NCBI GenBank assembly: GCA_963555705.1
Contig: OY743177.1
Location: forward strand, 54,568,096-54,632,095
Direction of reading: 5' to 3'
Source of the DNA: Ligustrum vulgare
Lineage: Eukaryota > Streptophyta > Magnoliopsida > Lamiales > Oleaceae
Length of the DNA: 64,000 bases
A model generated the notes under the pieces. The model made no database searches. It was not told the DNA's origin and saw only the letters and a list, made by a program, of their open reading frames with translations. Within the stretch, counting starts at the first letter, position 1; each line of letters opens with the position of its first letter. Shown here one piece after another: positions 9,826 to 20,681 of this stretch. The position numbers were made by a program, and so were the translations under genes.

Positions 9826-12738
9826 CACTAATTAGGTATAGAAATATATTTGGCTTCTATTAACGTTAATTAGGGCGGCTAAAAAAGCCCCTAATAAGTT
9901 TCTGAAAATTTTCACCCATGAGAGGGAAAATTAATGCCAAAATTTTGCTTACGTGACACTTTTTTTAATTAGGGGCAAAAAAAAATATTTAAAAAATGCC
10001 TCCAAAAATAAATGTTTAATATCCCTCTAATTCTTATAATTAACAAATAGAAAAATATTTTATTTTTAAATATTTTTAACTTCTAATCGAAACCTAAACA
10101 CAATCTTTTCACTCTGCCGCTCACTTCATCCCCGGAGTTCTTTCCTCCAGGCACACAAAAAGGAATGGAACAAATTATCAAAATCTCACCAATTTTTTTT
10201 CACAGAAATCTTCCATCTTAACCAACACCCTCTCCAATACAACTATCTCTTCTTTCTCAAAGACACGACAATATTAACATCGCCGAAGGATTTCCATATT
10301 TTCCCCTATCTCTGCGTGTATAATTGTTACCGCTTCCACCCGAATTCAGTACAATTCTCAGTCGTACGTTCAACACTACCTCCAATTGCACCTCAGCTAC
10401 GTGTTGTTCGTCCTCCTCACCTCTGGAATTGGTTCGGGATGTAGAGGCCGCCTTCAAACGCCGCCACCCCCTCGGTATATTAATATTATTTGTTTATTCT
10501 CAATTGTTGTTTATCTCAAATAGGTTGGACCTTGTGCATTTGATCTAGTACCCTTCTTTGGGATCTATTTTGTCTCAAATATATTGAAATTTTGAAATAG
10601 AACTCTATTGGTTGTGCACTGTGACTTAATTTTGGTCTCTTTTTGTTGCTTTAAGTGAATTCGTATGTCAAAAAAAGGAGTTCGTTTTAGGCAGTGAAAA
10701 AATAATTTTGTTCGAATTGCAATATCTCGTGGCTGAAAGCATTGCTTAATTGAAGAATTTTCTAGTACAACAACAACGAACTAGGTATGATTTCCAATAA
10801 ATTTGGTTTGGTTTAGAACATGCCAGTATATTTACTAAGTTTACTTTGCTATTTTATAATATAAAGGTTAGGAATTTACTTTAGTTTATCAATGCTGCTC
10901 TATGATCTTGATGAAGCTTGGTTGGGAAATTTTCTATGATTTGCTGAAATGTAGGGGTTTATGTTCATATATTCTGTATGACATAAAATTTATTCATTCG
11001 AAGCTTCATAAACACCAATTTGATTTCTTAATTAAAGCTATATGACTTAACCCTTTTTGTTCTTTATTCTGACGAACATTTAAATATGTTTTAGTCACAC
11101 AGTATTAAGCCAAGGAGATTAGCGGTTCCTCAAAGGAGTCAGATTTAAACCCTCACTTGACATTTGATTCCAAGAAAATAAATGGAGATCGATCTCTAAT
11201 TCATAGATTGATGGACAGCACGGTGTCGTCCAAGAAAGTGGTCTCTATTGTTGTATTTGCTCAAGAAGACACATCAATTTCCCCACCTTCTGAATGGGGA
11301 TCCATCACTAATATAACTTCTGAACTTTAAATTATGCAATGTTCAAGGGGATTAACCCCAACCCTTTACTGGATTAAGAAACGATAATATAGTTGCTTCA
11401 TCGGCTATCGAATCTAAGCATGTTCCGTTGTCTGAAGTATAAAGTAGGTCCTTTAGCTGCTGTCAATCAGGATTTACAACATCATAATTTTCAGAGCAAG
11501 GAACTGAAAAATATTTTGAGGTCTGAGGGTGGGATTTCTTTAATGGGCAGAGGAATTATTGCAAGTATTTATTTCTTATTGCATATACTTTTTTGTTTAT
11601 CAATGTTGGTAGATAATGCCTTTGTATTATAAAGGCAATTTGTTTCTATAGTTTTAATACATTTTGAGTTGTGCATTCATTTTACTGAGTCTTTCTATTC
11701 GTTTCGCTTCACGTTCTTTATTTCTTTCTTTCTCCGTCATTGCTTAATTTGTATGAATGTTCATGTTTGTCCAGGATATATTGGAAAGAGGGAGAGGAGA
11801 CAAGAATTTAGCGAACTATTCTCAAGTTATCCTACGCCGATGCATGAAATAAAGTTTTTGGTCATGACCTTCAAAGAATTTGATTTGAAACATTAGTGAA
11901 GAGATTGAATGGTAGGAAGACAGAACCGAAGGATACTGGTCATGAGTGTGGTAGCTAAGGAAGAGGTGAAGCATTTGAAAGAGTTTGATTATGCGGTTGT
12001 AAACAAAGAAGGTGGTAAAGCTGCTAGAGTCCTTGAGACAAAGAAAGCTAAAGTGCAGCAAAGGAGAGTGATCATTTAGAGGACCAAATTATGCTTCTTT
12101 GGAGTTAGCATATACATACATTGTTCTTATTATGCACTTTTTAGAAGTGATTTTGATGCTATTAATTAGTGACTTTATTGTTAATTGTTATCTACTTTTT
12201 AATTTAGTGCGGTGTTTGATTATGTATTCTTCATGATGGATTGACGATTAGAATTTTTGTATTTGATATTAAATTTTTTATGTACTCTTCAATTTTTATT
12301 TCCTTTGAAATATTTAATTTTATTGAATGTTCAATATTTATATTTATAATAAATTATAGGTGTTGAATTTATTATTTATTTAATTAAATTTAAATATACT
12401 ATGGGAAAATAGATGTGTCTCTATAATTAATATTAATTTTTGATTTATTTTATTATTGGGGCACTTATAAGTGCCCCTATTGTTTTAAATTTAATTGAGG
12501 CATTTAATTAAGTGCCACTAATAGAATTTAGAGAATAATAATCCTACGTGACATACATGTTATTATGGGCGTTTTTAGTGTCTAATTTGCCCATATTTAT
12601 TATTAGGGACACCATTAATAGGGACGTTTACTAATCTGCCTCTCCTTCTCATAGGAGCATTTTAACTTTGTTTTTCGTCCCTAATAACATTAATTGAGAC
12701 GCTTTTCAATGCCCCTAATACTCTCAATTTTAGTAGTG
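9826..12738. mobile_element. Probable non-autonomous CACTA transposon
   Basis: The right end reads TTTTAGTAGTG, the complement of CACTACTAAAA. The left end is taken as CACTAATTAGG at 9826. Both ends carry many short subterminal repeats in both directions: AATTAGGGGC, GCCCCTAATAAG at 9890-9970 and CACTTATAAGTGCCCCTA, ATTAGGGACACC, CGTCCCTAATAAC, GCCCCTAATACTC at 12456-12720. This is the pattern of CACTA (En/Spm) elements. The 3-bp target duplication is not evident (TTC versus ATT), so the left border is provisional. The interior has no transposase that I recognise but has a guanylate kinase fragment. Confidence 0.6.
11890..12079 (+). pseudogene. Guanylate kinase C-terminal fragment (captured, broken)
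   Basis: Two frames together resemble the C-terminal end of plant guanylate kinase, which phosphorylates GMP to GDP. From 11893 the frame reads LVKRLNGRKTE, the region before the lid/C-terminal helix. From 11951 another frame reads VAKEEVKHLKEFDYAVVN and ends KAKVQQRRVII with TAG at 12077-12079. Between them the frame shifts and part of the conserved TARE-type segment is missing. The part that in the family contains the P-loop (GXXGXGKS) is absent. It lies inside the probable CACTA element, so I read it as a transduplicated gene fragment. Confidence 0.7.
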
Positions 12739-12993
12739 ATTTTTTATGCGTTGAATGATTAAATCTGGACCTTTTAATTATCATTATATGATCTTCAACA
12801 TCTTTGCATTCTGAGGGTAAAATTGAAACAGAAAATAATTAATGATGATGCCAACATCGTTTTATACTCTTTTATACCTTAACAGTGATAACCAAGCCCC
12901 TAACTAAACATTAAGTTACTATCTCGTGAATCAGTTATTTCACAAAGCACATAGATCCAGTCACACGATAGGTTTGAAAAGTAAAAAAAATAG
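12739..12993. other. No recognisable gene
   Basis: AT-rich spacer between the CACTA-like element and the solo LTR. Confidence 0.5.
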
Positions 12994-12998
12994 AGAAC

Positions 12999-14887
12999 TG
13001 TTGACCTATGACTAACTTAACCTTATTGTTTTGATCATAACAAACAAGAATATATTGTGTTGTTAACAAGTGTGATTCAAGTGTTTCATGTAATGATAAA
13101 TATTCAAAGGATTCAATGTTCAAATTGTCTCTCAAAGATATAAACCAAAACTATGTGATCAAGCAAATGAGACGTAAAGAAAATCAAGAAAAAATCGAAG
13201 ATATTCAAGATCAAAATTCAAGTCAGAAAGCATGGTAGCATGAAGACTAAGCAATGAAGCCTACAAAGAGTTGAGTATTTACAAATTACTTTTCAATTTT
13301 ATGTAAGGTTAATGCATCAATAGTTGGCAATGCACTTCATAAGCTCAAGTAACATTTTTAAAGTGATTAAAATATCATTTTCAAAATCAACTTTGATCAA
13401 ATCCTTTGAAAAAATCTAGTTTTTGTAATGTTGTCAAGACAGGTCGACCGCATCTCAAGAGAGGTCGACCGCATGTGACTTTGAGGTCGACCGCAAAAAA
13501 AGACAGGTCGACCGCATTGTTCTATTTTGAACTCCAACAGTTATTTTCTCGCAACGGCTATATTGAGGTCGACCACATGGCTGAATAGGTCGATCGCAAA
13601 AAACAGTATGTGTGAAATTTGCTCTATAATAGTCTTCTCTCTTGCATTCATTTTCAACAATTAAGAAGAGATTTTAGAGAAGCTTTCTTGTAAAAATTCA
13701 TTGTTCTTACTTGGTTTATATTCATCTTTTTTATTAGAAAGCTTTGATTGATCTAAACTTTGTTTTATCAAATTCATCAAATTTTAGTAAAGATTCTTGG
13801 TTTTATATTATTTAAACTTTTTCAACATCTTCACATTATATATTGAATTAGAAGTGTAAGTCTCTCTTTGTTCTAATTTTTTTTTAATCTTTTAAAGAGA
13901 GAATTTCTATTGAAGAACTGTGATAATTTGTGTTATAATTTTCATTATCATTTGATTTATCAAAGTTCCACTGTCCTAACACTTTGAGCTTAACTTATTG
14001 TTAATTATTCAAGTGTTGACATCTCTTGATACTTAACTTGATCTATTGAATATTTATTCATCTATCTCATCAAAGATTCCAAGTAGGTAAGAAAACTTTT
14101 CAAGCTTGATTATTATCATTTTTACTTACAAAAGTTCTTCTTTATCAAGCACTTTTATTGAAGTTAAAATCTCTCTTCATACTTAACTTGTATTACTTGT
14201 TAAGAGTGATTATTTGGTTGAAAGCTTTGATTCAAAGATACTACATATTTCATATCATATTTATCAAAGACTTTTCAACAAAACACTTGAGCTAAATTCA
14301 TTGTCAACTATCGAAGTGTTATCCAAAACTCTCTATAACTTGATTCGATTATATCAATTGTTTAAGAGAGTTTTCCACAATTGTAAACTTATCATTTGTT
14401 ATCTTATGGTTTCGAGAGTCTTGTGAAAACTCGATTGTTGTTAAGGATATGTGCTCTTTATTGTAAGTTACCTAAGGATAAGTGCCACTTGTTGTAAGTC
14501 ATTTAAGGATTTGGTACTCCTTGTTGTAAGTTACCAATATAGTGGATTTGACCCTGCTCGTGACGGAGTGCTCGGTAACAGGGAACGTAGATCACGTTGG
14601 TTGATTGAACCTCTATAAATCGTGTTTGCATCCTCTTATCCCTTTTACTTACTTACATTGCACTTATTTTATTCCTTCAATTTATAGTGTGCAACTTTAT
14701 CTTTAAGTACTATACTTGCTTTATCAATTAAGTTTACACATTTATAGCACACTACATTGAAAGTTTAGTTACTTACAATATTAAGTGTTCATACTTGTAC
14801 CCATTGATTTTTAAGTTTGAGATTATTTATCGAAAAAGTTTTATAAATCAATTCACCCCCCTCTTGGTTAGTTACTCTGGGCTAACA
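12999..14887 (+). mobile_element. Solo LTR, SIRE/Maximus-like Ty1/copia
   Basis: An 1889-bp unit starting TGTTGACC and ending GGGCTAACA, flanked by an exact 5-bp duplication AGAAC (12994-12998 and 14888-14892). The start (TGTTGA, then TTGTTTTGATCATAACAAAC) and the end motif ATTCACCCCCCTCTT are typical of long SIRE-type copia LTRs. No internal region or second LTR adjoins, so unequal recombination has removed the rest. A GTCGACC motif array lies in its first half, and CTCTATAAATCG at 14610-14622 is a candidate TATA box. Confidence 0.88.
13441..13599 (+). repeat. AGGTCGACCGCA motif array
   Basis: Six copies of a 12-bp word at 13441, 13462, 13484, 13505, 13566 and 13587; the first four are exact or nearly so, the last two degenerate (GACCACA, GATCGCA). 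Spacing is irregular, about 20-60 bp, which differs from a simple satellite. Confidence 0.88.
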
Positions 14888-14892
14888 AGAAC

Positions 14893-15516
14893 ATTTGCTA
14901 ACTCATGTATTCTTTTTGGGTGCCCTTTGTATTAGACTATTAGTGATATAATTTTTACTAATCAATTTTTCCCTTAATTAAATTTATGACACGGAATTAA
15001 AAGAGCTAAGATCTGGACAACTACAAAAATGTATTTAAAACAAACATGCCACTTATCAATGGAAATAGAGTAACTATGATTAGCTCCTTTATCTCCCTTT
15101 ATTTTTTCAAGGAGATTCTAGGAAGCTACCACCTTATCTTCTATAGCTCTTTAGTACATCGGTTTACAAAGTAATTATAGTGCTTCGTGTTCTTAAAAAC
15201 ATAATTATTTTTTCTTAATCCGTAGTGCTACTATGTTTGCTCTATTTTCTTTAAAACCTTACATCATAGTATTAACACAATTTATCATTGCTCGTCTTTT
15301 CCACAAAGAAAGCGAAAACTGTAGGGATTTGTTAAATGTGAGCTAAGATGAATTTTAGTTTTTTTTTTTTTTTTTTTGGTTCTAAAGTCCATCTAAAGTT
15401 GATTCTTTTGGGAGGAGGGGAGGGTGGGGGGGCGATACAGTTTTTTTCTTCTTCTGATAAATTATTGCTAATTCTAGTCATTTTGGCATTTAATGATTTA
15501 AACAATTTGATTTGTC
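14893..15516. other. No recognisable gene
   Basis: AT-rich, with a T-run near 15358-15379 and a G-rich tract (GGGAGGAGGGGAGGGTGGGG) near 15409-15430. No conserved protein seen. Confidence 0.5.
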
Positions 15517-15521
15517 ACAGT

Positions 15522-16044
15522 TGTTGGGAATTAGGACGCAACTAATCCCGCCCAGGATCGATGTGACACAAATGAATTGGACTGAGAAAATATAAATACG
15601 CAAAAATAAAATGCAAATACGAAACACAAAGATTTACGTGGTTCAGCAACTTGCCTACGTCCACGGACCCACACCAATATATTTCACTAACTCGAAAAAT
15701 GAGGAGTACAAAAATACTACACTGTATTTTTATCTGCCTATGCAAAGGCTATTCTCTCCAACTCACTTTTCTCCCTATTTTGTGAAATGCCTCTCTTGTG
15801 TTGCTCTCTACACAAGATCACTCTTTGTTGTGGTGGTGTATTTTTCATTGAGGTTTTGCCCTCTATTTATAGGGAAAGTTTGGACAAAGAATCAACAATG
15901 GAAGGAATAAAATAGGTGTGAACATATGAGGATTGTAGGCTAATGGTGTCTTACCAAATAGGTGTGAACATGGACTATTAATGGTGGCTTGCCAATTTCA
16001 ACAAAGTTGGCTTTATTTTCCACATTTAGCTCCATTTTTCAACA
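15522..16044 (-). repeat. 3' LTR of the young copia element
   Basis: 523 bp, TG...CA ends. On the minus strand it follows the polypurine tract. The TATA-like CTATTTATAG (complement CTATAAATAG) near 15863 may drive transcription in the identical 5' copy. Confidence 0.95.
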
Positions 16045-16060
16045 ATCTCCCACTTGGGGA
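16045..16060 (-). promoter_or_regulatory. Polypurine tract
   Basis: The plus strand reads TCTCCCACTTGGGG; the complement, CCCCAAGTGGGAGA, lies directly before the 3' LTR in the direction of the element and would prime plus-strand synthesis. Confidence 0.8.
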
Positions 16061-16135
16061 CAAATGTGGCTTCCCCTGAGATATCTCCTTCTTTCAACTC
16101 CTTGTGAAATATGGTGTGAGTCATTTCCTTTGTCT

Positions 16136-19100
16136 TCACTTCAGAAGACCAATTGAAGCTGAGCACAGCTCCAATTTTTCCTTTGTTACTGTCTTGGTCA
16201 TCATGTCGGCTGGGTTCTTGCTACCCTGGATCTTCTCTAGTTTTAATACTTCATCCTCTAGAAGAGACCTGATGAAGTGATAACGGAGTCCAATGTGCTT
16301 GGTTCTAGAATGAAATGCTGAATTCTTTGCCAGATGTATCGCACTCTGACTATCACTGTGCAAAACATTCTTCTCCTGACTGAATCCCAATTCTGCCAAC
16401 AAACCCTGTAACCAGATCATTTCTTTGCTAGCCTCGGTTACTGCCACGTACTCTGCTTCTGTAGTGGATAGAGCAACAATCTTCTGTATCTGCGAAATCC
16501 AGCTAACTGCAGTAGTACCTACTGTGAAAACATAACCAGTAGTACTTCTCCTGCGATCTACCTCGCCAGCAAAATCTGCATCTACAAAGCCTTGTAGAGT
16601 CACCTCGCCTCGTCCAAAGCATAAGCATCTATCAGTAGTTCCCCGTAGATATCTTAATATCCACTTTACTGCTTCCCAATGCTGCTTTCCTGGATTTTCC
16701 ATAAACCTGCTCACAACTCCCACTGCATGAGCAATATCTGGTCTGGTACAAACCATGGCATACATCAAACTTCCAATGGCTGAGGCATATGGTATTTTAG
16801 CCATGAAGTTTATCTCGTCCTCTGTCTTAGGACTCTGATCACTAGATAGACGGAAGTGATTAGCTAGTGGCGTGCTGACAGCCTTCGCACTGCACATGTT
16901 AAATCTCTGCAGGACTTGACTAATGTACTTGGCCTGAGATAACTGCAAGATACCCTTCTGCTTATCTCTGAAAATCCTCATTCCGAGAATCTGCTTCGCT
17001 GCACCCAAGTCCTTCATTTCGAATTCTGCTGACAGCTGCATCTTTAACTTCTTGATTTCGTCCATATCTGAGCCTGCTACTAACATATCATCGACATAAA
17101 GTAGCAAAATTATATAACTGGACTCGAATCTCCTGAAGTAGCAACAATGGTCAGCATTACATTTGAAGTAGCCATTTTTCTGCATAAATCCGTCGAACTT
17201 CTTGTACCACTGTCTCGGGGCTTGCTTTAAGCCATACAGGCTCTTCTTCAATTTGCAAACGAGCTTCTCCTTTCCTTTGACTGAGAAGCCTTCTGGCTGC
17301 TGCATATATATTTCCTCCTCAAGGTCACCATGGAGGAAAGCAGTTTTTACATCTAACTGCTCCAAGTGCAAACCCTCTGCTGCAACAATACTCAAGACTG
17401 ATCTGATTGTTGTCAGCTTCACAACTGGCGAAAATATTTCCGTGTAGTCAATTCCTTCTTTCTGCTGAAAACCTTTGACCACCAACCTCGCCTTGTATTT
17501 CTTTGATCCATCATGTTCCTCCTTGATTCTGTACACCCACTTATTGTGTAGAGCTCTCTTTCCTGTAGGTAACTCGGCTAGTTCCCACGTCTGGTTAGAG
17601 ATGAGAGACTTTATCTCATCTTTCATTGCAAGCTCCCACTTGCCAGAATCACCGACTTGACATGCCTCATGATAGCATTCAGGTTCACCTGCATCAGTAA
17701 GTAACATGTAGCTCATGTACTTTCTATTTGGAACATGAGGTCTGGTTGACCTTCTAAGAACAGGGACTGGAGACTGTGATGCATCAGTCTCTAGAACAGG
17801 CTCCTGTAACTGCAGATCCTCCTCTGTCTGCTGCGACGTACTACTTTCTGGAGCATCATCCAACTCAACATATGTTGGACCATCATGTACTGTGTCATCG
17901 GACTGCACTGCATTTCTGTCCTTGTACATAACCTTCTCGTTGAATATGACATCCCTGCTTCTGATGACCTTTCTGTTCTGGTCATCCCATAAGCGGTAGC
18001 CGAACTCATCTCCGCCATATCCAATGAATGTGCACTTTAGTGATTTGGGGTCTAACTTGCCCCTTGCCTGGTCACTAATATGTGCATATGCGACACATCC
18101 AAAAACTTTCAAGTGGGAAAGTTTTATTTCTTTTCTGCTCCATACTTCCTCCGGTATCCTGTACTCCAACGGTACCGAGGGTCCTCGATTGATCAAGTAC
18201 ACCGCTGTGTTGACTGCTTCTGCCCAAAACTGTTTGGGCAAGCCTGCATGTAACCTCATGCTTCTGGCTCTCTCCGTTAATGTCCGGTTCATACGTTCTG
18301 CAACTCCATTTTGCTGTGGAGTCCCTGGCAACGTCCTCTCCATTTTGATGCCATTCTGGTAACAGAACTTCTTGAACGCCATATCCGTATATTCTCCTCC
18401 ATTGTCGGACCTCATCTTCTTTACTCGCAATCCTGTTTCATTTTCCACCATGGCTTTCCATTTCTTGAACACATCGAATACTTCGGACTTGTGTCTCAAG
18501 AAATAAACCCACACTTTTCTCGAGTGGTCATCAATGAAAGTCACAAAGTATGACTTTCCACCAATAGATGAAACTGCGGTTGGTCCCCAAACGTCTGTGT
18601 GGACTAACTCAAGCTTCTCTCGCTTCCGAGTTCTACCACTAGTGTTGAAACTCACCCTGGTTTGCTTCCCAAAGATGCAACTCTCGCATAAGTCTATATC
18701 AGTAGACTGAAGCTCTGGTAGTTTCCCCTTTGCATGCATATACTTGAGTCCCTTCTGACTCATATGCCCAAGTCTCTGGTGCCACAAGTTTGGGCCCTCC
18801 TTGCTTTCAGCAACTGCAATTGTCACACAAGCGTCCACCGTTGTGTAGAGGGTGCCAGTATCCTTGCCTCGAGCGATAATCATGGCGCCCTTGGTGATCT
18901 TCCAGTTATCACCAGAGAAGGTGGTGACATGTCCTTCTCCCGACAATTGCTTGACGGAGATCAAGTTCTTCCTCAATTCTGGAATATGTCTCACGTCCTT
19001 CAGCTTCCACACAGATCCATTGATCTTGATCTGTACATCACCTTTTCCGACCACGTCACACGGTTGATCATTACCGAGATAGACTCTACCAAAATCACCC

Positions 19101-20026
19101 CGCGTATAGTTTACAAAAAACTCCTTGTTTGAGGTAGCATGAAAAGATGCTCCGGAATCAATCACCCAGTATTCCGTTTTTCTCTCCAAAGAGCATATCA
19201 AAGCATCGTCCGCTTCCTCTTCCACAACATTGACTTCTGTCCTGTCCTCCTTTTCTTTTGGAGGTGCTGTGCACTGATTTTTGTAATGACCGGTCTTGCC
19301 ACACTTCCAACATTCCACAACCTTTGTCTTGTTGGAATTGTTTGGATTTCTGGACCTCGATCTGCCACTTCTGAATTTGCCGTTGCCCCGCCCATTTCCT
19401 CTGTTGGAACTTCTGCCTCTGCTTTCCACGTTCAACGCCGATCCTGAAGTTGAGGCACCTTCTGATTGTCGTCTGATCTCCTCCGTTAAGATCATGCTTA
19501 CGACATCATCGAACTTCAATTTTGACTTTCCGGCAGAGCCACTAATTGCTGTGACTGTACCATTCCAGCTGTCTGGCAACTGCCCAAGAATTAACAGAGC
19601 TCGAACTTCATCACTAAAAGTGATTTCGACTGTGTTTAGCTGATCCGTCACTTCATTGAATTCATTTAGGTGCTCCCCAAATCTTCCGCCTTCGGCCATC
19701 TTCATATTGAACAGTTTTTTAATTAAGTGGACTTTATTTGCTGCAGATGGCTGTTCATACATGCTAGAAAGGGCTGCCATGAGAGACTCTGTCGTCTTCT
19801 CATTTTTTATGTTGAAAGCCACTGACTTTGACAACGTCAGCCTGATTGTGCCGAGTGCTTTTCGATCAAGCAACTCCCAATCCCCCTGGCTTATATCTTC
19901 TGGCTTTTCTTTTAGTGGCTTGTATAGATCCTTCTGGTACAGATAGTCCTCCATTTGCATTTTCCAAAATCCAAAATTTGAACCATCAAATTTGTCAATT
20001 TTGGATATTTTCTCATCTGTCGACAT
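16136..20026 (-). CDS. Ty1/copia gag-pol polyprotein, intact
   Basis: One uninterrupted frame of 1296 residues. Order: Gag with UBN2-type domain (residues ~10-190), CCHC zinc knuckle CWKCGKTGHYKNQC (239-252), aspartic protease WVIDSGAS (active Asp 290), integrase HHCC zinc site (H416, H421, C447, C450) and catalytic triad D478, D541, E577, reverse transcriptase (~826-1070) with YVDD at 977-980, and RNase H (~1160-1290, ending in SQSAIHLAKN-type motif and tail). Protease-integrase-RT-RNase H order defines Ty1/copia. All catalytic residues looked for are present. The Gag resembles Tork/Tnt1-like elements, but clade assignment is tentative. The start ATG at 20024-20026 lies about 127 bp inside the 5' LTR. 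Confidence 0.97.
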   Translation of the reverse strand: MSTDEKISKIDKFDGSNFGFWKMQMEDYLYQKDLYKPLKEKPEDISQGDWELLDRKALGTIRLTLSKSVAFNIKNEKTTESLMAALSSMYEQPSAANKVHLIKKLFNMKMAEGGRFGEHLNEFNEVTDQLNTVEITFSDEVRALLILGQLPDSWNGTVTAISGSAGKSKLKFDDVVSMILTEEIRRQSEGASTSGSALNVESRGRSSNRGNGRGNGKFRSGRSRSRNPNNSNKTKVVECWKCGKTGHYKNQCTAPPKEKEDRTEVNVVEEEADDALICSLERKTEYWVIDSGASFHATSNKEFFVNYTRGDFGRVYLGNDQPCDVVGKGDVQIKINGSVWKLKDVRHIPELRKNLISVKQLSGEGHVTTFSGDNWKITKGAMIIARGKDTGTLYTTVDACVTIAVAESKEGPNLWHQRLGHMSQKGLKYMHAKGKLPELQSTDIDLCESCIFGKQTRVSFNTSGRTRKREKLELVHTDVWGPTAVSSIGGKSYFVTFIDDHSRKVWVYFLRHKSEVFDVFKKWKAMVENETGLRVKKMRSDNGGEYTDMAFKKFCYQNGIKMERTLPGTPQQNGVAERMNRTLTERARSMRLHAGLPKQFWAEAVNTAVYLINRGPSVPLEYRIPEEVWSRKEIKLSHLKVFGCVAYAHISDQARGKLDPKSLKCTFIGYGGDEFGYRLWDDQNRKVIRSRDVIFNEKVMYKDRNAVQSDDTVHDGPTYVELDDAPESSTSQQTEEDLQLQEPVLETDASQSPVPVLRRSTRPHVPNRKYMSYMLLTDAGEPECYHEACQVGDSGKWELAMKDEIKSLISNQTWELAELPTGKRALHNKWVYRIKEEHDGSKKYKARLVVKGFQQKEGIDYTEIFSPVVKLTTIRSVLSIVAAEGLHLEQLDVKTAFLHGDLEEEIYMQQPEGFSVKGKEKLVCKLKKSLYGLKQAPRQWYKKFDGFMQKNGYFKCNADHCCYFRRFESSYIILLLYVDDMLVAGSDMDEIKKLKMQLSAEFEMKDLGAAKQILGMRIFRDKQKGILQLSQAKYISQVLQRFNMCSAKAVSTPLANHFRLSSDQSPKTEDEINFMAKIPYASAIGSLMYAMVCTRPDIAHAVGVVSRFMENPGKQHWEAVKWILRYLRGTTDRCLCFGRGEVTLQGFVDADFAGEVDRRRSTTGYVFTVGTTAVSWISQIQKIVALSTTEAEYVAVTEASKEMIWLQGLLAELGFSQEKNVLHSDSQSAIHLAKNSAFHSRTKHIGLRYHFIRSLLEDEVLKLEKIQGSKNPADMMTKTVTKEKLELCSASIGLLK

Positions 20027-20139
20027 TGTTCACACTCAATCACAAAACAGTCTAAAGAAATCTTTTCTGATGTGGAAGATCAGTCAAAGCTGCAACCACA
20101 GAGCATACTAAGAATTTCAAAAGATCTCAATGAGCCAAA

Positions 20140-20151
20140 GCTCTGATACCA
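20140..20151 (-). promoter_or_regulatory. Primer binding site, initiator tRNA-Met
   Basis: On the minus strand TGGTATCAGAGC, the usual site complementary to the 3' end of initiator methionine tRNA, two bases inside the 5' LTR. It primes minus-strand DNA synthesis. Confidence 0.95.
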
Positions 20152-20153
20152 AT

Positions 20154-20676
20154 TGTTGGGAATTAGGACGCAACTAATCCCGCCCAGGATCGATGTGACA
20201 CAAATGAATTGGACTGAGAAAATATAAATACGCAAAAATAAAATGCAAATACGAAACACAAAGATTTACGTGGTTCAGCAACTTGCCTACGTCCACGGAC
20301 CCACACCAATATATTTCACTAACTCGAAAAATGAGGAGTACAAAAATACTACACTGTATTTTTATCTGCCTATGCAAAGGCTATTCTCTTCAACTCACTT
20401 TTCTCCCTATTTTGTGAAATGCCTCTCTTGTGTTGCTCTCTACACAAGATCACTCTTTGTTGTGGTGGTGTATTTTTCATTGAGGTTTTGCCCTCTATTT
20501 ATAGGGAAAGTTTGGACAAAGAATCAACAATGGAAGGAATAAAATAGGTGTGAACATATGAGGATTGTAGGCTAATGGTGTCTTACCAAATAGGTGTGAA
20601 CATGGACTATTAATGGTGGCTTGCCAATTTCAACAAAGTTGGCTTTATTTTCCACATTTAGCTCCATTTTTCAACA
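20154..20676 (-). repeat. 5' LTR of the young copia element
   Basis: 523 bp, differing by one base from the 3' LTR; carries the promoter for the element RNA. The target duplication ACAGT follows at 20677-20681. Confidence 0.95.
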
Positions 20677-20681
20677 ACAGT

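Larger units (their letters stand above)
15522..20676 (-). mobile_element. Complete, young Ty1/copia retrotransposon
   Basis: Two 523-bp LTRs (15522-16044 and 20154-20676) enclose an intact polyprotein on the minus strand. The flanks are an exact 5-bp duplication ACAGT (15517-15521 and 20677-20681). The LTRs start TGTTGGG and end CAACA, and I find one difference between them (CTCTCC versus CTCTTC near 15759/20391). Primer binding site and polypurine tract are both in place. With one substitution in 523 bp and an open polyprotein this is a recent and perhaps still mobile copy. Confidence 0.97.

Noticed and set aside
15542..15910. Paired frames at 15542-15910 repeated at 20174-20542
   Set aside because: They lie in the two LTRs of the copia element and are identical for that reason; not genes.
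17202..19946. Several plus-strand frames of 60-130 residues
   Set aside because: All are antisense to the intact copia polyprotein; no independent family match.
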